Below, one piece after another: positions 34,011 to 56,600 of a stretch of 64,000 bases of DNA. Source of the stretch: Populus alba (Eukaryota > Streptophyta > Magnoliopsida > Malpighiales > Salicaceae); the NCBI RefSeq assembly GCF_005239225.2, contig NC_133295.1:2666001-2730000 (forward strand), given 5' to 3'. The notes beneath the pieces were generated by a model that saw nothing but the letters and a program-made list of their open reading frames with translations, was not told the DNA's origin and searched no databases. How positions within the stretch are numbered: the first letter of the stretch is position 1; each line of letters begins with the position of its first letter. The position numbers and the translations under genes were made by a program.

Positions 34011-36259
34011 ATTTATACTTACATATTGTTTTAGTTGAACAATTTTAAAATTAAGAATTTTTTACAGTAATATTTTAAGAATAAAAAATGAAAAGTATTC
34101 TATTTAAAGAAATGTCCCTTCTATAACTCTTATTTTGGGAATATAGAAATTCACTCTAAAATTATCTAGGGATACATTTATTTTTATATCTTTTTCTTTT
34201 TAACCAAACATATTTTTATCTTTATTATTTTTTTTTTATCCCAAAACAATAATCAAATACTATATTAAAAACACATGATTGTAAAGTAACCAAAACCATT
34301 AATAATTTTGACTAAAATTTATGAGAGTGAGTTTAATTAAGTGAGTAAAGGGTATTAAACCTCACATGACCCGACAAGTCTTTCAAGGATCCAATTAATC
34401 TACCCTTATGCCAAGTCAAATCTTATAAAAAAAATCAATTTAGAATTGATATGGGTTGATCCAATCAACTCGATGACTCAATCTTGTCATCTGATTAAAA
34501 TCAAATAATTTTTTTAAAAAAAAATTCAAAACTATATTATTTTAAAAAATTTTAAAAAATTTAATTAACCAAAATTAACGGTTCGATCATGACCTTGCGT
34601 GGTGTATTATTGGAGTGATAAAAGGATACCAATCTGTGTTTTTTTAAGGGGGGAAAAAAAGTATGCCAGAAGGTCCAAGTCCAACCCTAAAACACTATTA
34701 GTTTAGCCGACCGGAAAAGCCCTGCCCTGTTATAATGGGCAACAACCACTATCGAGAGCATTAGGGTTGTATATATATGAAGAAAAGTCCGTACTTCTCC
34801 AAACTTTGATAACAAGGAGTCCTTATAACTTTTCTTGACAAAGCAGTGCCCTGACTTTGTCTGAATTTAGTTTTAATGTCCCTTTTACTTTGTTAGCCAG
34901 CTACGTGACTGGGACCCGAGGTCGGTGGGGATCGGAGCATGTGAGCTATAATGATGCTAGACCATTTGACCTTATTAGATACGGACCAGTTCCGACAGTT
35001 TCGTGCCTATGATTGGGTTCTCAGAATTATTTTTTAAAATATTTTTTATTTTAAAATATATAAAAATAATATATTTTTTAAATTTTTTAAATTTATATTT
35101 TACATGGTATATCAAAATTATTCAATTTTTTTAAACAAATAATTTATTTTAAAAAAAATAAAAAAAACCCAACCAAACGATACAAACAAATAGTTAAAAA
35201 GTAAAATATAGTTCTCTTATTTTCGTAAAAGATTAAATTATATTGGTTAGTTTTTAGTCTTTCATGGATGAAGTGGGAGCAAATAGTAGGGCTAATATAA
35301 ATAATAAATAATTTTTTATAAAATATTCAAAGACAGTAGCTTTTGTAATTATATAAGGTTTCTTAAACTTTTAACTTCTAGTTCATAAATTTTTAGAGCC
35401 AATAAAGCAGAGGTTGTTCTTCCTAAATATTTTTTATTTAAATATATATTAAAATGATATTTTTATTATTTTTAAAATTAATAATTTAAAACTAAAAAGA
35501 ATTCCAAAAACTTCAAAAAAAAAAAAACAGTTTGATGTCGATGCCAAACATGGTCTTACCCTCGAGCAGTTTACACGTTGATAAAATGGGAGATGCCACC
35601 ATCACAAAAGTGGGAGATCTACCTTTCCCCAGGAAAATCTATTAAAGTTAATTCTGCTTTCTCACTTTTGCCTCTCTGAAAATCTACCTTTCCCCATGAA
35701 AATCTGTAAAAGTGAATTCTCCTTTCTCACTTTTGCCTCCTTCACCGGCTCCTACCATTATACCTATGCTAATTTTATAAGCTATTGTATTGAAAGTTTA
35801 AACGAGGGAGAACTTCGAGGAAAGGAAGGGGGTGGAATAATGGCCTTTGTTATTTATTTATTTAGTTTATTAGGGTGTGATCCCTCATTATTGGTGTGAG
35901 AGGTCAATGTTCCTTTACTGTTGTTTTCGTGCGTGTATATATATAAAAGTAATTTTAATGCTTTTAGCATGTTTGAGAGTATGGTTGTAGTTATTTTTTC
36001 AAAATATTTTTTGTATGAACTGAATTAAAATAATATATTTTTTTTATTTTTTAAAAATTAGTGTATCAAAACGATTCAAAACATATATAAAAAATATTAA
36101 ATTTTTAAGCAACATGGTGCAACCTTACATGGCTTCAACAAATTCTTTAATTTTGGTCTCCTTCTTCACTTATTTGGCTAATATCAACTTTCAATTATGC
36201 AGGAACAACTTGATTTTCTCTCCCTTACTCCCTCTACTACTTGATATAAGTGATGGAGT
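34011..36259. other. gene-free stretch
   Basis: No gene. MITE-type cores (TTTTTTAAATTT with the ATCAAAATTATTCAA arm) occur near 35020-35170 and 35990-36110. A short duplicated segment (ATCTACCTTTCCCC) lies at 35618 and 35684. The frame at 35696-35899 has no recognisable family. Confidence 0.45.
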
Positions 36260-36269
36260 TGCTCTAACA

Positions 36270-36273
<4 letters not shown>

Positions 36274-36314
<41 letters not shown>

Positions 36315-36482
36315 TGAATTCGAGAAAACCCTCACTCCCCATAAAGCATACTTTATGGGTCCAGTGAGTAATTAAAACTCCGGTTGTTCCAGGCTTTACA
36401 AGAAGTGCACGTCCTGACTCGAAGCTCGAGACCTGCTATACAGATCTCAAGCCCTGCCACTACCACTACACCTCTTGGGGAC
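36274..36482 (-). mobile_element. tRNA-derived SINE with 14-bp target duplication
   Basis: Direct repeats TGCTCTAACAAAAA at 36260-36273 and 36483-36496 flank the element. On the minus strand it begins CCCCAAGAGGTGTAGTGGTA (box A-like) with box B-like GCTTCGAGTC. It ends through an (AT)n tract next to the A-rich duplication. The simple-sequence tail differs from the poly(A) SINE at 26.9 kb, so it is a different family. Confidence 0.65.
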
Positions 36483-36496
36483 TGCTCTAACAAAAA

Positions 36497-37030
36497 TACT
36501 TAAGCGAAAAAGGAGAATTATAAGAATAATTCTTTTGATATTATTGTAATGGTTTTTTTTAGAGTGTTTTTTTAAATACATCAAAATAATATATATTTTA
36601 TTTTTTAAAATTTATTTTTAATATCAGCACATTAAAATAATTTGACAATATTAAAAAAATTAATTTCAAACAAATAAAAAAATATTAAAAAAATACTTTT
36701 AAAACAAAAAATTATTAGATTCTAAATCTTTCCAAATAACTCCGTCCATTAAAGAGCTGTAAATATATACACAGTGCGTTATTTTTTTTTTTCTAAAATA
36801 GATGTGTCATTTATACTTCATCTCGAATAAATGTAACGTATTAAATTATTTTCCATAACCTCTTAATTATCTCCTCGAGCCCTAAATAAGCGTTGAAGAA
36901 CCGACCTAATTCATTAATTAGCTTAGTTGATTTTCCTATGATAGAGTACTGTCTTTGGATAGTTTATTTTATTTAGACATGATATTATTGGATCGAGTTT
37001 TATAATGTAAGGCTTTCACTTTTAATTTAA

Positions 37031-37067
<37 letters not shown>

Positions 37068-38120
37068 TTTTTTATTTTAGATAAATTGTTGACTTTTTTA
37101 TTTTGTATATAAAAACAAGTTATGGATTGATCTAGGGAGGTTTCATGTGATTGGATAATTTCTCAATCCATTTTAGATGGCATGATATCTTTTAAAACAA
37201 CAACTTGTACATATTAGAGTTAAATTTATTTCTATAATTAAATAAATAAAAAAATCTGAAACACAATTACTAGCAAATATAAAATATCCATATCAAAATT
37301 AGAGAATTAAAGAAAACCCAATCTCATGAAAAACCATTACTTCACCATTAGTCTAAACTCATGAAATGAATGGATCTCACTATTTATTAATTTATGATAG
37401 ATTTCACATAATTTATATGATGGATTGACTGGGAATATGGTCCAAAAATGAATGTCATAATTTAATAACAAGAAACAATAAAAATAATAAATATAATAAC
37501 TGTTTTTATTCATACCGCCTAAACTCAACTCAAGCTAATCCTTTTAATTAATGACGTGGGTCTTGTTTCAAATTGATTTTTTAGTTGGATTTTAAAATTA
37601 TATTAATAATAATTTTTTATTTTTATGTTGACATGAAGTTAATTTAATTAATCTTATTTGCTTGTCATGCCTACGACTTGAATATTATTGTAATAATATA
37701 AAATTGATATCTAATTCCAAACCACATCAGAACAAGTAACTTAAATGCAAACAAAAGAAAACAAAACACCACAGTAACTCTCCATGTTTCGCTCCAAAAA
37801 CAACATGCAGGAGATTAATTTTAAGGAAAAAAAGAAGTAAATTTGTTTCTTTCTGCTGACCATGACCTGGCTTCCTCACAGGCATGGCACCTAACATCTT
37901 TTTAACTGGAGCAATCTCCAGGACTTGGTCAAAGTCAGAAAACAACACGACCATCAGTGCACCCCACACCTCATTACAGATGTCACTCAAATATGATTAA
38001 TAAATTTGCATCGTGCAAGAAATAAACAAGAAACAATGGGTGCCGACAACAGTTTCATTTCCTTGTCATGCTCATATTGTGTGCTTCATTCTATAAATAT
38101 AAACAAGAAACAATGGAGAC
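36497..38120. other. gene-free stretch with microsatellite and orphan frame
   Basis: MITE-like core at 36550-36720 and (TA)n at 37034-37067. A lone diverged unit of the 33-kb tandem array lies at 37510-37610. The minus-strand frame 37727-37990 (87 codons) has a gene-like middle (DFDQVLEIAPVKKMLGAMPV) but no recognised family, and its end is low-complexity. Confidence 0.4.
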
Positions 38121-38346
38121 TGTTATGTAAAAATCCAAGTATATATAGGAATTCTTTATAAAAAAATTTTGTATTAAATTAATTTATTAGAATCTTTGTT
38201 TAATTAGTTAGTTAGATTTCTTGTTAGATGTGTAATCTCCCTGTAAATATAATTACGGGCTTGAATCAATTAATAAAACTTGGGAGGTCATCCAAATACT
38301 TTGTATGTTTTATTTTTAATAATATTAAAACAATTGATATCGGAGC
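38121..38346 (+). mobile_element. copia-type LTR with primer-binding site
   Basis: An LTR-like segment of about 212 bases runs from TGTTATGTAAAAATCC to AATATTAAAACA (38332). It is followed at once by TTGATATCGGAGC, a near match to the Met-tRNA primer motif TTGGTATCAGAGC. No gag or pol reading frame follows, so this is the 5' stub of a deleted element. Confidence 0.65.
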
Positions 38347-38349
38347 TTA

Positions 38350-39700
38350 TATTAATATGGAGAGAAAAACATAACAACCTTTCTTCTTTTGGCGTTATGT
38401 ACCATTTAAGAGTGCAGTTGAGCCATATTTATTCAAATCTTTGATTTTTTTTTAAAAGCTTAAAATTAATATTTTGATGTGTAAAAAATATTAAAAAATA
38501 AAAATTATTTTAAAACAAAAAATATTATAAAAAATAATTTGCATCTCAGTCCCAAACCATCGCAAAGTTCATATAATTATAAGTTTTACCAATATCTAAC
38601 ATCAATGTGTATCAATTTTCCAGATGTATTATTGGATTTTTTTCTAAAATAAATCACCTTAATTAGGAAAGTTAATTAAAGTTGTGGCGGTAACTGACGT
38701 GGAAAAAGGCGTTAACTGTTGGCCGCATAAAAATACCAGCCGGCAAGAAATCACGTATACAATTGGCCGCGTATGAATTATTGTTTTCCCCCCTCTTTTG
38801 GGATAGTTAAATTTTCGTCATTGATAGCATCACATTACGTGGTAAACCACCCGCTTCAAGATGACAACATCCGTACCTGAACCCTTACTCAAATATGGTA
38901 AAAACAAAGTATCTAATTAAAGTCTTATATTTTTTTTTTTCAGACAGCGATTTAGTTGTTGTTTTAAGATAGAAGAGAAAAAAGTAATATTTTTATTTTT
39001 ATTTTTAAAATATAAAAAATTTATTTTAAAAATATCTTATACATAAATTAACTTTATTTTATTTTTTTTTCCAATTAAACAGGTTTCTGTTCATTCATTA
39101 TTTCTGTTTTAGGATATTAACTAAATAGAATCTTAGTAATTAAATAACATAAAAAATTATAATTTTATTATTTTATTATGTAGTATTTATATTTGACTAA
39201 ATTTTGTGCAAATGATTAAATCATTTCATAATTATATTTACTAAACAACCAATTGTTTGTCTTGATTCATAATCCTTTATTTTTTAATGTTATTTAATAC
39301 ATTTTTTTTCCTATGAAAGTATTTTTGTTTTAAATATTTTTTTAAATTTATTTCTAGTTAAATTTATTTAATTTAACTCCAATTCAAATAACATTACCCA
39401 GCAATATGGTGATTTTACTCATACTATAACATAGTATTCATCACAAAAAATATAAAATATATAGAAACTTTGTATAATTTTTTTCTTTTTTGTTAACATT
39501 ATTCTTCAAAAAAAGTTATGGATAACCTTTATTTTATTCTCCATACAAATCCATTCACTAAACATTATTTTCCAAATTAAATTTAACCTCAATCAGGTTC
39601 GGCTCCGAACCTAAAATAAACAGCAGCCTCTCACGCCCCCTATGGAAAGGATAGGCATGTCTATCCCAATCCCTCCCTCCATTCCTCCTTTGGTCCCACC
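38350..39700. other. AT-rich spacer upstream of GOGAT
   Basis: No gene. Contains long T/A tracts and a MITE-like arm near 38450-38540. Base composition changes sharply at about 39590 to the C/T-rich proximal promoter of GOGAT. Confidence 0.5.
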
Positions 39701-39735
39701 ATGAGCGGTTGTCGCGTGCCGCATAAGTCACTGCA

Positions 39736-39785
39736 CACGTGTCATCTAAGCTGTCAAACCATTTCATCACTCTCTCCTTTATATA
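39736..39785 (+). promoter_or_regulatory. GOGAT proximal promoter: G-box and TATA box
   Basis: CACGTG (39736-39741, in CACACGTGTC) lies 44 bases before TATATA (39780-39785, in CTTTATATATTAC). A C/T-rich leader follows (about 39787-39960), as is common in plant 5'UTRs. The start of transcription would be near 39810, leaving a leader of about 420 bases. These are motif calls only. Confidence 0.55.
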
Positions 39786-39981
39786 TTACTCTCTCCGGCT
39801 CTCATAAGACATCTCTACCTAGCTAACTACCATCAACCTTCTCTCAAAGTCTCTCCACCCTCTTCCACCCACCACCGTTACGGTGCCGCTTCTTCTTCTC
39901 CACCCTTATCTCCCACTCTCTTATCTATTTCTTGTATCCTCTCTTCCTCTTTTGACTTGTTTGTTTCCTTCGTATTCTTCC

Positions 39982-40035
39982 ATGCTGGATCTCGTAAATT
40001 CCGTCTGCATGAACAAATCCTGTCTGCAACTGTAA
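39982..40035 (+). other. upstream ORF of 17 codons in the GOGAT leader
   Basis: ATG at 39982 opens MLDLVNSVCMNKSCLQL and stops at 40033-40035, about 200 bases before the main start. It overlaps a 22-bp tandem repeat (40012-40033 and 40034-40055). Whether it is translated depends on the true transcript start and on leader splicing; a GT at 39994 and an AG before 40112 could remove it. Confidence 0.35.
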
Positions 40036-40231
40036 CAAATCTTGTCTGCAACTTTACAGATATTCTGGAACCGATTAGATCTGTAATATTAAGTCAGCTG
40101 TTGATTTTTCAGGTTTATTATTATAAAAATAAAAATCCAAACGGTAAAAAGGGATAATTCTTATCCGAAACAACCTCAACTCTTTGTCCAAATCCAATCC
40201 GTAAATACCGGTGTTGGCTACACTAACAATA

Positions 40232-50387
<10,156 letters not shown>

Positions 50388-51525
50388 TCAACCCATGAAA
50401 TTTTCTCTTGTTGCTCACTGGGTACTGAAAAGATATGGAACTGACACACAGGATACATCAATCTTTCCGGGATCAATAGTAGCATAGAATGATGCCGTGG
50501 AAGGAATAAATTGGAGAATCACCAGAATGGTGTCCGGCTCCACACGTGAGGACTTGCAAGATCGGGTAGACATGAGAAGTCGCATGTGTGTAGCTGGTAC
50601 AGAAGTTAGAATGATTTTGGTGTTCGTTCTTTTATAGCTTTCAACCTGCTGGCTCGAAGATCTTTAAGCTCTTCTTGTAGCGTTGAGGAATAATGTACAG
50701 CTTTGTCTCTTGAATATTTTATGAAAATATGTGGCGAAGTTATTTACTTCTTTATTGTCCAGTTATTTGTTCTCGAGAAACACAGGACCATTTTTGTGAG
50801 GTGAATAGCCTCGTGCCTCATTGTTTAGCTAAGAATCTAGTGGGGTGCACCTCCATGCACAGAGAAGTACAAACTTCTACTGAATTTGATCTCTTATGGA
50901 AGCTGAAACTATTCTGCCTGAGGTTTTGAGGATGGATTTAAATCTTGCTGCTGCCCATTTTTCTTGCACAATTCAGTATTTTATTTTCTATTACTCTTCC
51001 CTATAATCAACTGAATTCGGGGATTCGCAGGATGTCTGTAAGCTAATAGGACGTAGCAATATCCTAAGCATTCTCTCCTTCGAGTGACCCAAAAAAAAGT
51101 ACATAACCACTGAAAAAGTACAGAGGTTCTGCCAACTGTTAGGAGCTCACCATAAGCAACAGCTAACTAGTACCAAGATTTAGCCACATTTAGTCTCTGT
51201 TATTTAGTTTTGTCTTGGCTGTTGCGGTTGTAGGAGTGATGTCCCTGGAACTAAATTGCAGAGAACAACTCAATGCCAGCAAAAAGATGATAACTTGCCA
51301 TGAAAAAAGCCAAAAATAATGCAACGGTAACAGGAGACAATTATAGAAATTTTGACAGAATGTATCCTCCTCACTTTGAAAGGCATTAAGGCACTGTTTC
51401 ATCCTTTCCGTATTCACTCCTTCATACATAAGTAACAAGGGCTAATAGTAGTATAGAAAGGATGAAATTTTATACCAGAAAATAAGACAGCGGTGCCCCT
51501 CTTCCATAAGCTTATTGATCGAGAG
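50388..51525. other. convergent 3' region between GOGAT and the KGD4-like gene
   Basis: Holds the GOGAT 3'UTR (probably to about 50950) and the 3'UTR of the minus-strand KGD4-like gene. No other gene is supported. Confidence 0.6.
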
Positions 51526-53628
51526 TCAGAAGATGCCGCCCAGCTGCAAGAGGTTACAAAAGGAATTGGTTTTGCAAGGAAAAAATATTTTGATGAAACA
51601 ACATGCAGAAGCAGTCGAAACTGTATTCAGGTTTTGCGAGGAAAAATATTTAGATGAAACAACATGCAGAAGCAGTTGAAACTGTATTCATTGTACCTCC
51701 TGATTCCTCACTCATAGTTTCCTTAGTTTATAGACAGCATAAATTTTAAATGAACGAGGACCATTTGAAAGCACCTAATCGAAGATCCAGCTTTTGCTCC
51801 TTATTTCGTTCAGACAGTGAGAATTTTTTAGTAAACAATTCTCAAAGAAGATTTTCTTCATTTGTTTCTTCTTTTAATTCATTTCCATGTGTTCTTAACT
51901 AATATCTAAAACTATTATCCTGGAAAGAGCTGGGGTTCACTGGTGCAAATTGGTGACGCTTGTTTGGTTCAATTAGCCAAATTCAAACAGTTCCTCATTG
52001 TCATATTTACGTGACCTTGTCAAAATGTTAAGTATCCTAAAGCAAAGGTTACAAGATCTCATTATCATAACTTCCGGGCTTCTGATGTCTCTTTATGCTC
52101 CAACAATTCTGAACCAAGCATTTTGAATCCCATGAATGGAAAAAATGTACTGCTTACCTGAACAGCCTCAATTTCCCTTTCTGAGACAGGTGTGCGTTTT
52201 GGCTGAAGAGAAGCTTTGCCTCCCTCGGCAATATTGGCTGGTGATGCGGGAACTTCTGAGCTTGACATGATAAAATGATGAATCTCTGTATCTGTTGACG
52301 CAGCTTGAGTTTGCGGTACAAACCCTATGCAGAAGAGAACAATAAATGATTTGAGATCATCAGGAATATAAGATAAAAAAGGCAAATAAAATGGTGAAAG
52401 TAGTAGACAATCAAATACATAAAATGCTGAAAGTGAAGTTTACATTATTCAGCCAAAAGCAGAAATTTAGAAAATTCTCGTTGTGCACATCTACAATAAA
52501 TACAGAAGATTGGCTTGTGCCTCATTTAGTGATCAAGCAAATCGAGTGACCACCAGAGTCATAAATCAGATCACATATGATGATGATGATACTAGAACTC
52601 AATTGTAACCTGATAAGGCAGAATCCATGCTTTCACAACTTCATATTTGAACTGACTCTGACTCACAGACACTTATTCCTCTTGCAATAGTTGCTTTATA
52701 TGCTATAAATAAGATGAACTGATGGCACCCTCTAGTGGTATAAAAATAGAATTGATGGTTTACTTCTTCAAATCTTTTCTCACTGCCATAATCGGTTCTA
52801 ATTTTATCCACTAAACATTTTACCATCAACCTTTGTTTCTTATCCATAAACCATCTCAACTGGCTTCAACATATCCATCACAATATACAATTTTAACTCT
52901 TAAACAAACATCCTTCCTATCATGCATAAATAAGCTTATACAATAAAGCCTCAATCATCAGGATGCTGTTCCACCAGAGCCATGACCTTGTATCCGAAGA
53001 GATAAAAAAACAAGTTGCGGGTTTTAATTGCTATAAATCAAAAGGTCATTTCCTTTAAAAAAATTGTAACTTTTGACCACTACCATCGATTCATCTATAT
53101 AACATCATAAATCACATTATCAGAATCTAATTTCTCAGACAATCACTGCCCTCGTTCTAACCATCTCTTATCCCTCCACTATAATTTCCCTAACGAATCT
53201 TCAAATTACAATATATTTAGCTCACAAAAGCTTATAATTTATGCTTGAGTACAGAGCAAAAACACAAGCAACTTGTTTTTAGATTCCGCTTAACCAACCA
53301 ACTCCAAATGTCAATCACCCTATCAATTACAGCTAAATTGGTCACATTTTTTCAAAGATCACAACGTTGGATACATAAGAACGGAATCCACTTCTTGATT
53401 TCTCCAAAGAAACACACTGAAACCGCAATTCAAACAGAAAACAAAAATAAAAGCAGCAAAAAGTCCTACAAATCAAGTTATATATAGTTACTTATGAAGG
53501 CAACAAAAAGGAAAACAAAAAAAAAGGAAGAAAAGGGAACCTGAAGATGAAGATTTGGCGTGTCTTTGAGGGAATTTGATGCGTGGAATTCTCTTGATCA
53601 CGTGTGCTGCTGCTGCTGCTCCTCCCAT
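51526..53628 (-). CDS. KGD4/MRPS36-like small mitochondrial protein, three exons
   Basis: Exons on the minus strand are 53628-53541, 52324-52158 and 51543-51526, with GT-AG introns of 1,216 and 614 bases. They join to a 90-residue protein. It starts MGGAAAAAHVIKRIPRIKFP and ends SLQPKRTPVSEREIEAVQ plus LGGIF. The basic IKRIPRIKFPQR start and the C-terminal VS-E-E-I-GG pattern match the KGD4/MRPS36 family as I know it. That family is a small subunit that helps hold the E3 component in the mitochondrial 2-oxoglutarate dehydrogenase complex. The last coding exon has only 18 bases including the stop, which is why simple ORF searches miss the gene. The leader sequence GGGAGAAATGGGAGG fits a plant start. 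It lies tail-to-tail with GOGAT. The gene model is well supported by phase and splice sites; the family name is by recalled pattern, without a search. Confidence 0.78.
51569..51692. repeat. 62-bp tandem duplication in intron 2 of the KGD4-like gene
   Basis: Two units start at GTTTTGC-AGGAAAAA (51569 and 51631), 62 bases apart and nearly identical. In transcript sense they lie just upstream of the acceptor of the 18-base last coding exon. Confidence 0.88.
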
Positions 53629-53639
53629 TTCTCCCTTCA

Positions 53640-56600
53640 AAGTTCAAAGTTCCAAACTTTACCTTCCTCTCTCTCTCCTAAAAGAAAGAGGCAATCCTAT
53701 CTATCATGTGGACTATGATTTATCTTTCTGGGCTGGACCCAAATAGTTTAAAATTTATTGGGCTGGGCTTATCAGATAGAATTAGGTTGGGCAAACCTAA
53801 TAAAACTCCCTGACCTTTTAAGTTTTTCTTTAATAGGCCCCTGACCTATTTTTCATCTAAATTAGATTCTCAACTAATTTACAAAGACATTGAATTTAAA
53901 AAAAATTAAGGATGTAGAAAACTATTTGGTATTGATTAATTTTAAATTTTTTTTACTTAACTTATTATTTAGTTCCAAATTTAAAATTAAATTAAATGAG
54001 AATTACTAATATATCACAATTGGCTAGATGGATCTAATGCTAACTTAAATGACTAATAAAAAGCATGATTAGATTTTTTAAAAAACCAAGAAGATATATT
54101 TTTTTAATATTTAGATGCTAACATATTTAATCAACCTAGATTATATGACAAAACCAAAATAAATTATGAAGATAAATTTAAAATAAAAAATATTAAAGAA
54201 AGAAATTGAAAAAAAAAAAAAAGAGAAAGGAGGGGTTGAAAATTAAAGGATATAAATAGTGAAGTAGGCGAAGTGGTAGTTCAATTTTTTAAAAGATAAA
54301 ATTGAAAAAAAAAATGAAAGAAAACAAAAAAGTGAAATGGAAAGGAAGAAAAAATAAAGGGAAAAATAGGGTGAAGATAGTTGCTAGTTTGGAGACCTAC
54401 ATTATGGACAAGATTTTCTTAAACCTAAAAAATGTTGTTCAGGGTGAAGGTAGTTATTTCATATTATTATTAAACTTTCAATTCTCTTCACAAATCTAGA
54501 AAAAGGATAGTTATTTTGTTTTCATCAAGATAAATTTTTTATTATTTATTTTAGCAAATATAATATTTTTAACTGAAAAATTAGTTCTTAAAAAAACCAT
54601 TTAAAATTGTTAAAACAAGTTAATAAAAAATATCAAAATAGTACTGAAAGAAAAAAAAAAAAAAAAATAAAACCATGTTAAAAATCTATTTAAAAATTTT
54701 AGGAATAAGAAAAATTAAATCAATTTTTCATGACTAATTTTATTATTATATTATTATTATTTTCATATGAGATACATAATAATTAAAAATAAATTATTAA
54801 AAATCAAATAAAAAATTAGAATAGTATTTAAAAATCATGTGTTAACAATTCCACCGCGAGACTTTTTCTACTGAATGAGTTTTGACAATTTAATGGTTTC
54901 GCTTACTTCTTGAATTTAGCTGCATCTTTTGAAGAGGAAATTGATATAATTAGTGGCTTGAAGTGAGCTCATTTCACCCTTTCATGGTGTAAAGGAATTG
55001 AAATTTTTATAGTGTAAGGATAGTATAGATTTTTGTATAATTAATATATTTGGTTAATGTTTTGATTTTTCAGATGAGTAGACTAGACAATCAACTATTG
55101 TTTACTGTTGGCTATGGGTGATGGCAAAAGGCATAAGTTGTGTTAGGTATAATTCAGATAATGTTTGAAAGTATAATTGTATCAATTTTTTTTTAAATTA
55201 AGTTTTTTAGAAAGTTTTAAATTTAATATTTTTAGTATTTTTTTATTATTTTGATATACTGATATTATTTTTTTTTTTATAAAAAAACATTATACTATAA
55301 TTTTATTATAGTAAATGAAAATAATAAAATTCAAACTCCTAATTATTTAATTATTATACTATATTAAAAATTTATTTTAAATAAAAAATTTAAATTATCA
55401 AATTAAATTATAAAATATAATTTATATTACTTTCTAATACTACTTTCATCATAAGTTTCAAGATGTAAAGGCTTGTATTATAGATACGAAGATCTTCCAT
55501 GGCATTCCCATCATGTAGGAATAATTCCATGGTAATTTAAATTGACCCTGACAGCTAATATTTTTGTTTGTAATAAGAAAAAAATTGAACTGTTTTTATA
55601 TATTTTAAAAAATATTTTTTTAAAAAATTAAAAATTTTTAATTTTTTTATTAACTTTAAAATAATATATTTTTAATGTTTTCAAATTATTTTGATGTGCT
55701 AATATTAAAAATAATTTTTAAAAAATAAAAAAATATCATTAACATGTATTTTAATACAAAAAATTATTTAAAAAATAACTATAATCATCCTACCAAAATA
55801 AACTCTAAAAACTTCATTGTTATTGCAGTAACCTCCTTGATTCACCATCTAAGTCAAAAATATATAATTAAGTCAAAAATATATAATTAAATTTAGATGA
55901 TCGGTGTTCAAAACATAATCATATTATACATGGTATACATCAATGATCGTGATTAAATAATTGTAATCATTGAGTGTATTAATTAATGATTTATTTATTT
56001 TTTGTGATAGATGGTAAAAATATTTTACGAATGTAATATTTGCAAATCATGGTAAAAAATACTATTCAATTGTGAGTCAAGAATCCATCATCCAATCTAC
56101 TGACTAAGCAGTCAGCCAGTCACGGCATTACACATGGGAAGTCTTATTTGAGATCATAGATAAGGGGGAATTTGCATGGCAAATTGACGACTTGGTCCTG
56201 TTATGATTTAAAACGACTTGGTTGACTTAGTTTTTTATTACAAAAAATGTCCTAAATGGACCTGTTCATCTATGCTGTTTTGTCGCTAGGTTCCAACCTG
56301 ATACCAAGTGGAAACTGCACCAGTATCAACCCTCTGCTTCTGAAGCTTCCTTATAGGCTTAAATTCAATTAAAACATATTTATTAAAGAATAATAAGATT
56401 TAAAGATAAGAAACTCCAAAAAACACGGTGAAAAAATAGTTTTTTAAAATTTGAATCTATATACATATATTTTGGTCCTTTACCTTTGCAAATTATAAAG
56501 CTTTTATCCCTAATAATTTATAAAATTTAATTTTGATTCCAAACTATATTTAAATTTTGATCCCTGGTTTAAGAGATAAGAGAAAAAATATTTGAATTTT

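Noticed and set aside
37727..37990. Minus-strand 87-codon frame with DFDQVLEIAPVKKMLGAMPV
   Set aside because: The middle looks like protein but the ends are low-complexity and no family was recognised. Noted in the spacer entry only.
40211..40231. A longer N-terminus for GOGAT starting MLATLTI
   Set aside because: That start is a GTG codon; the first real ATG is 40232, in good context.
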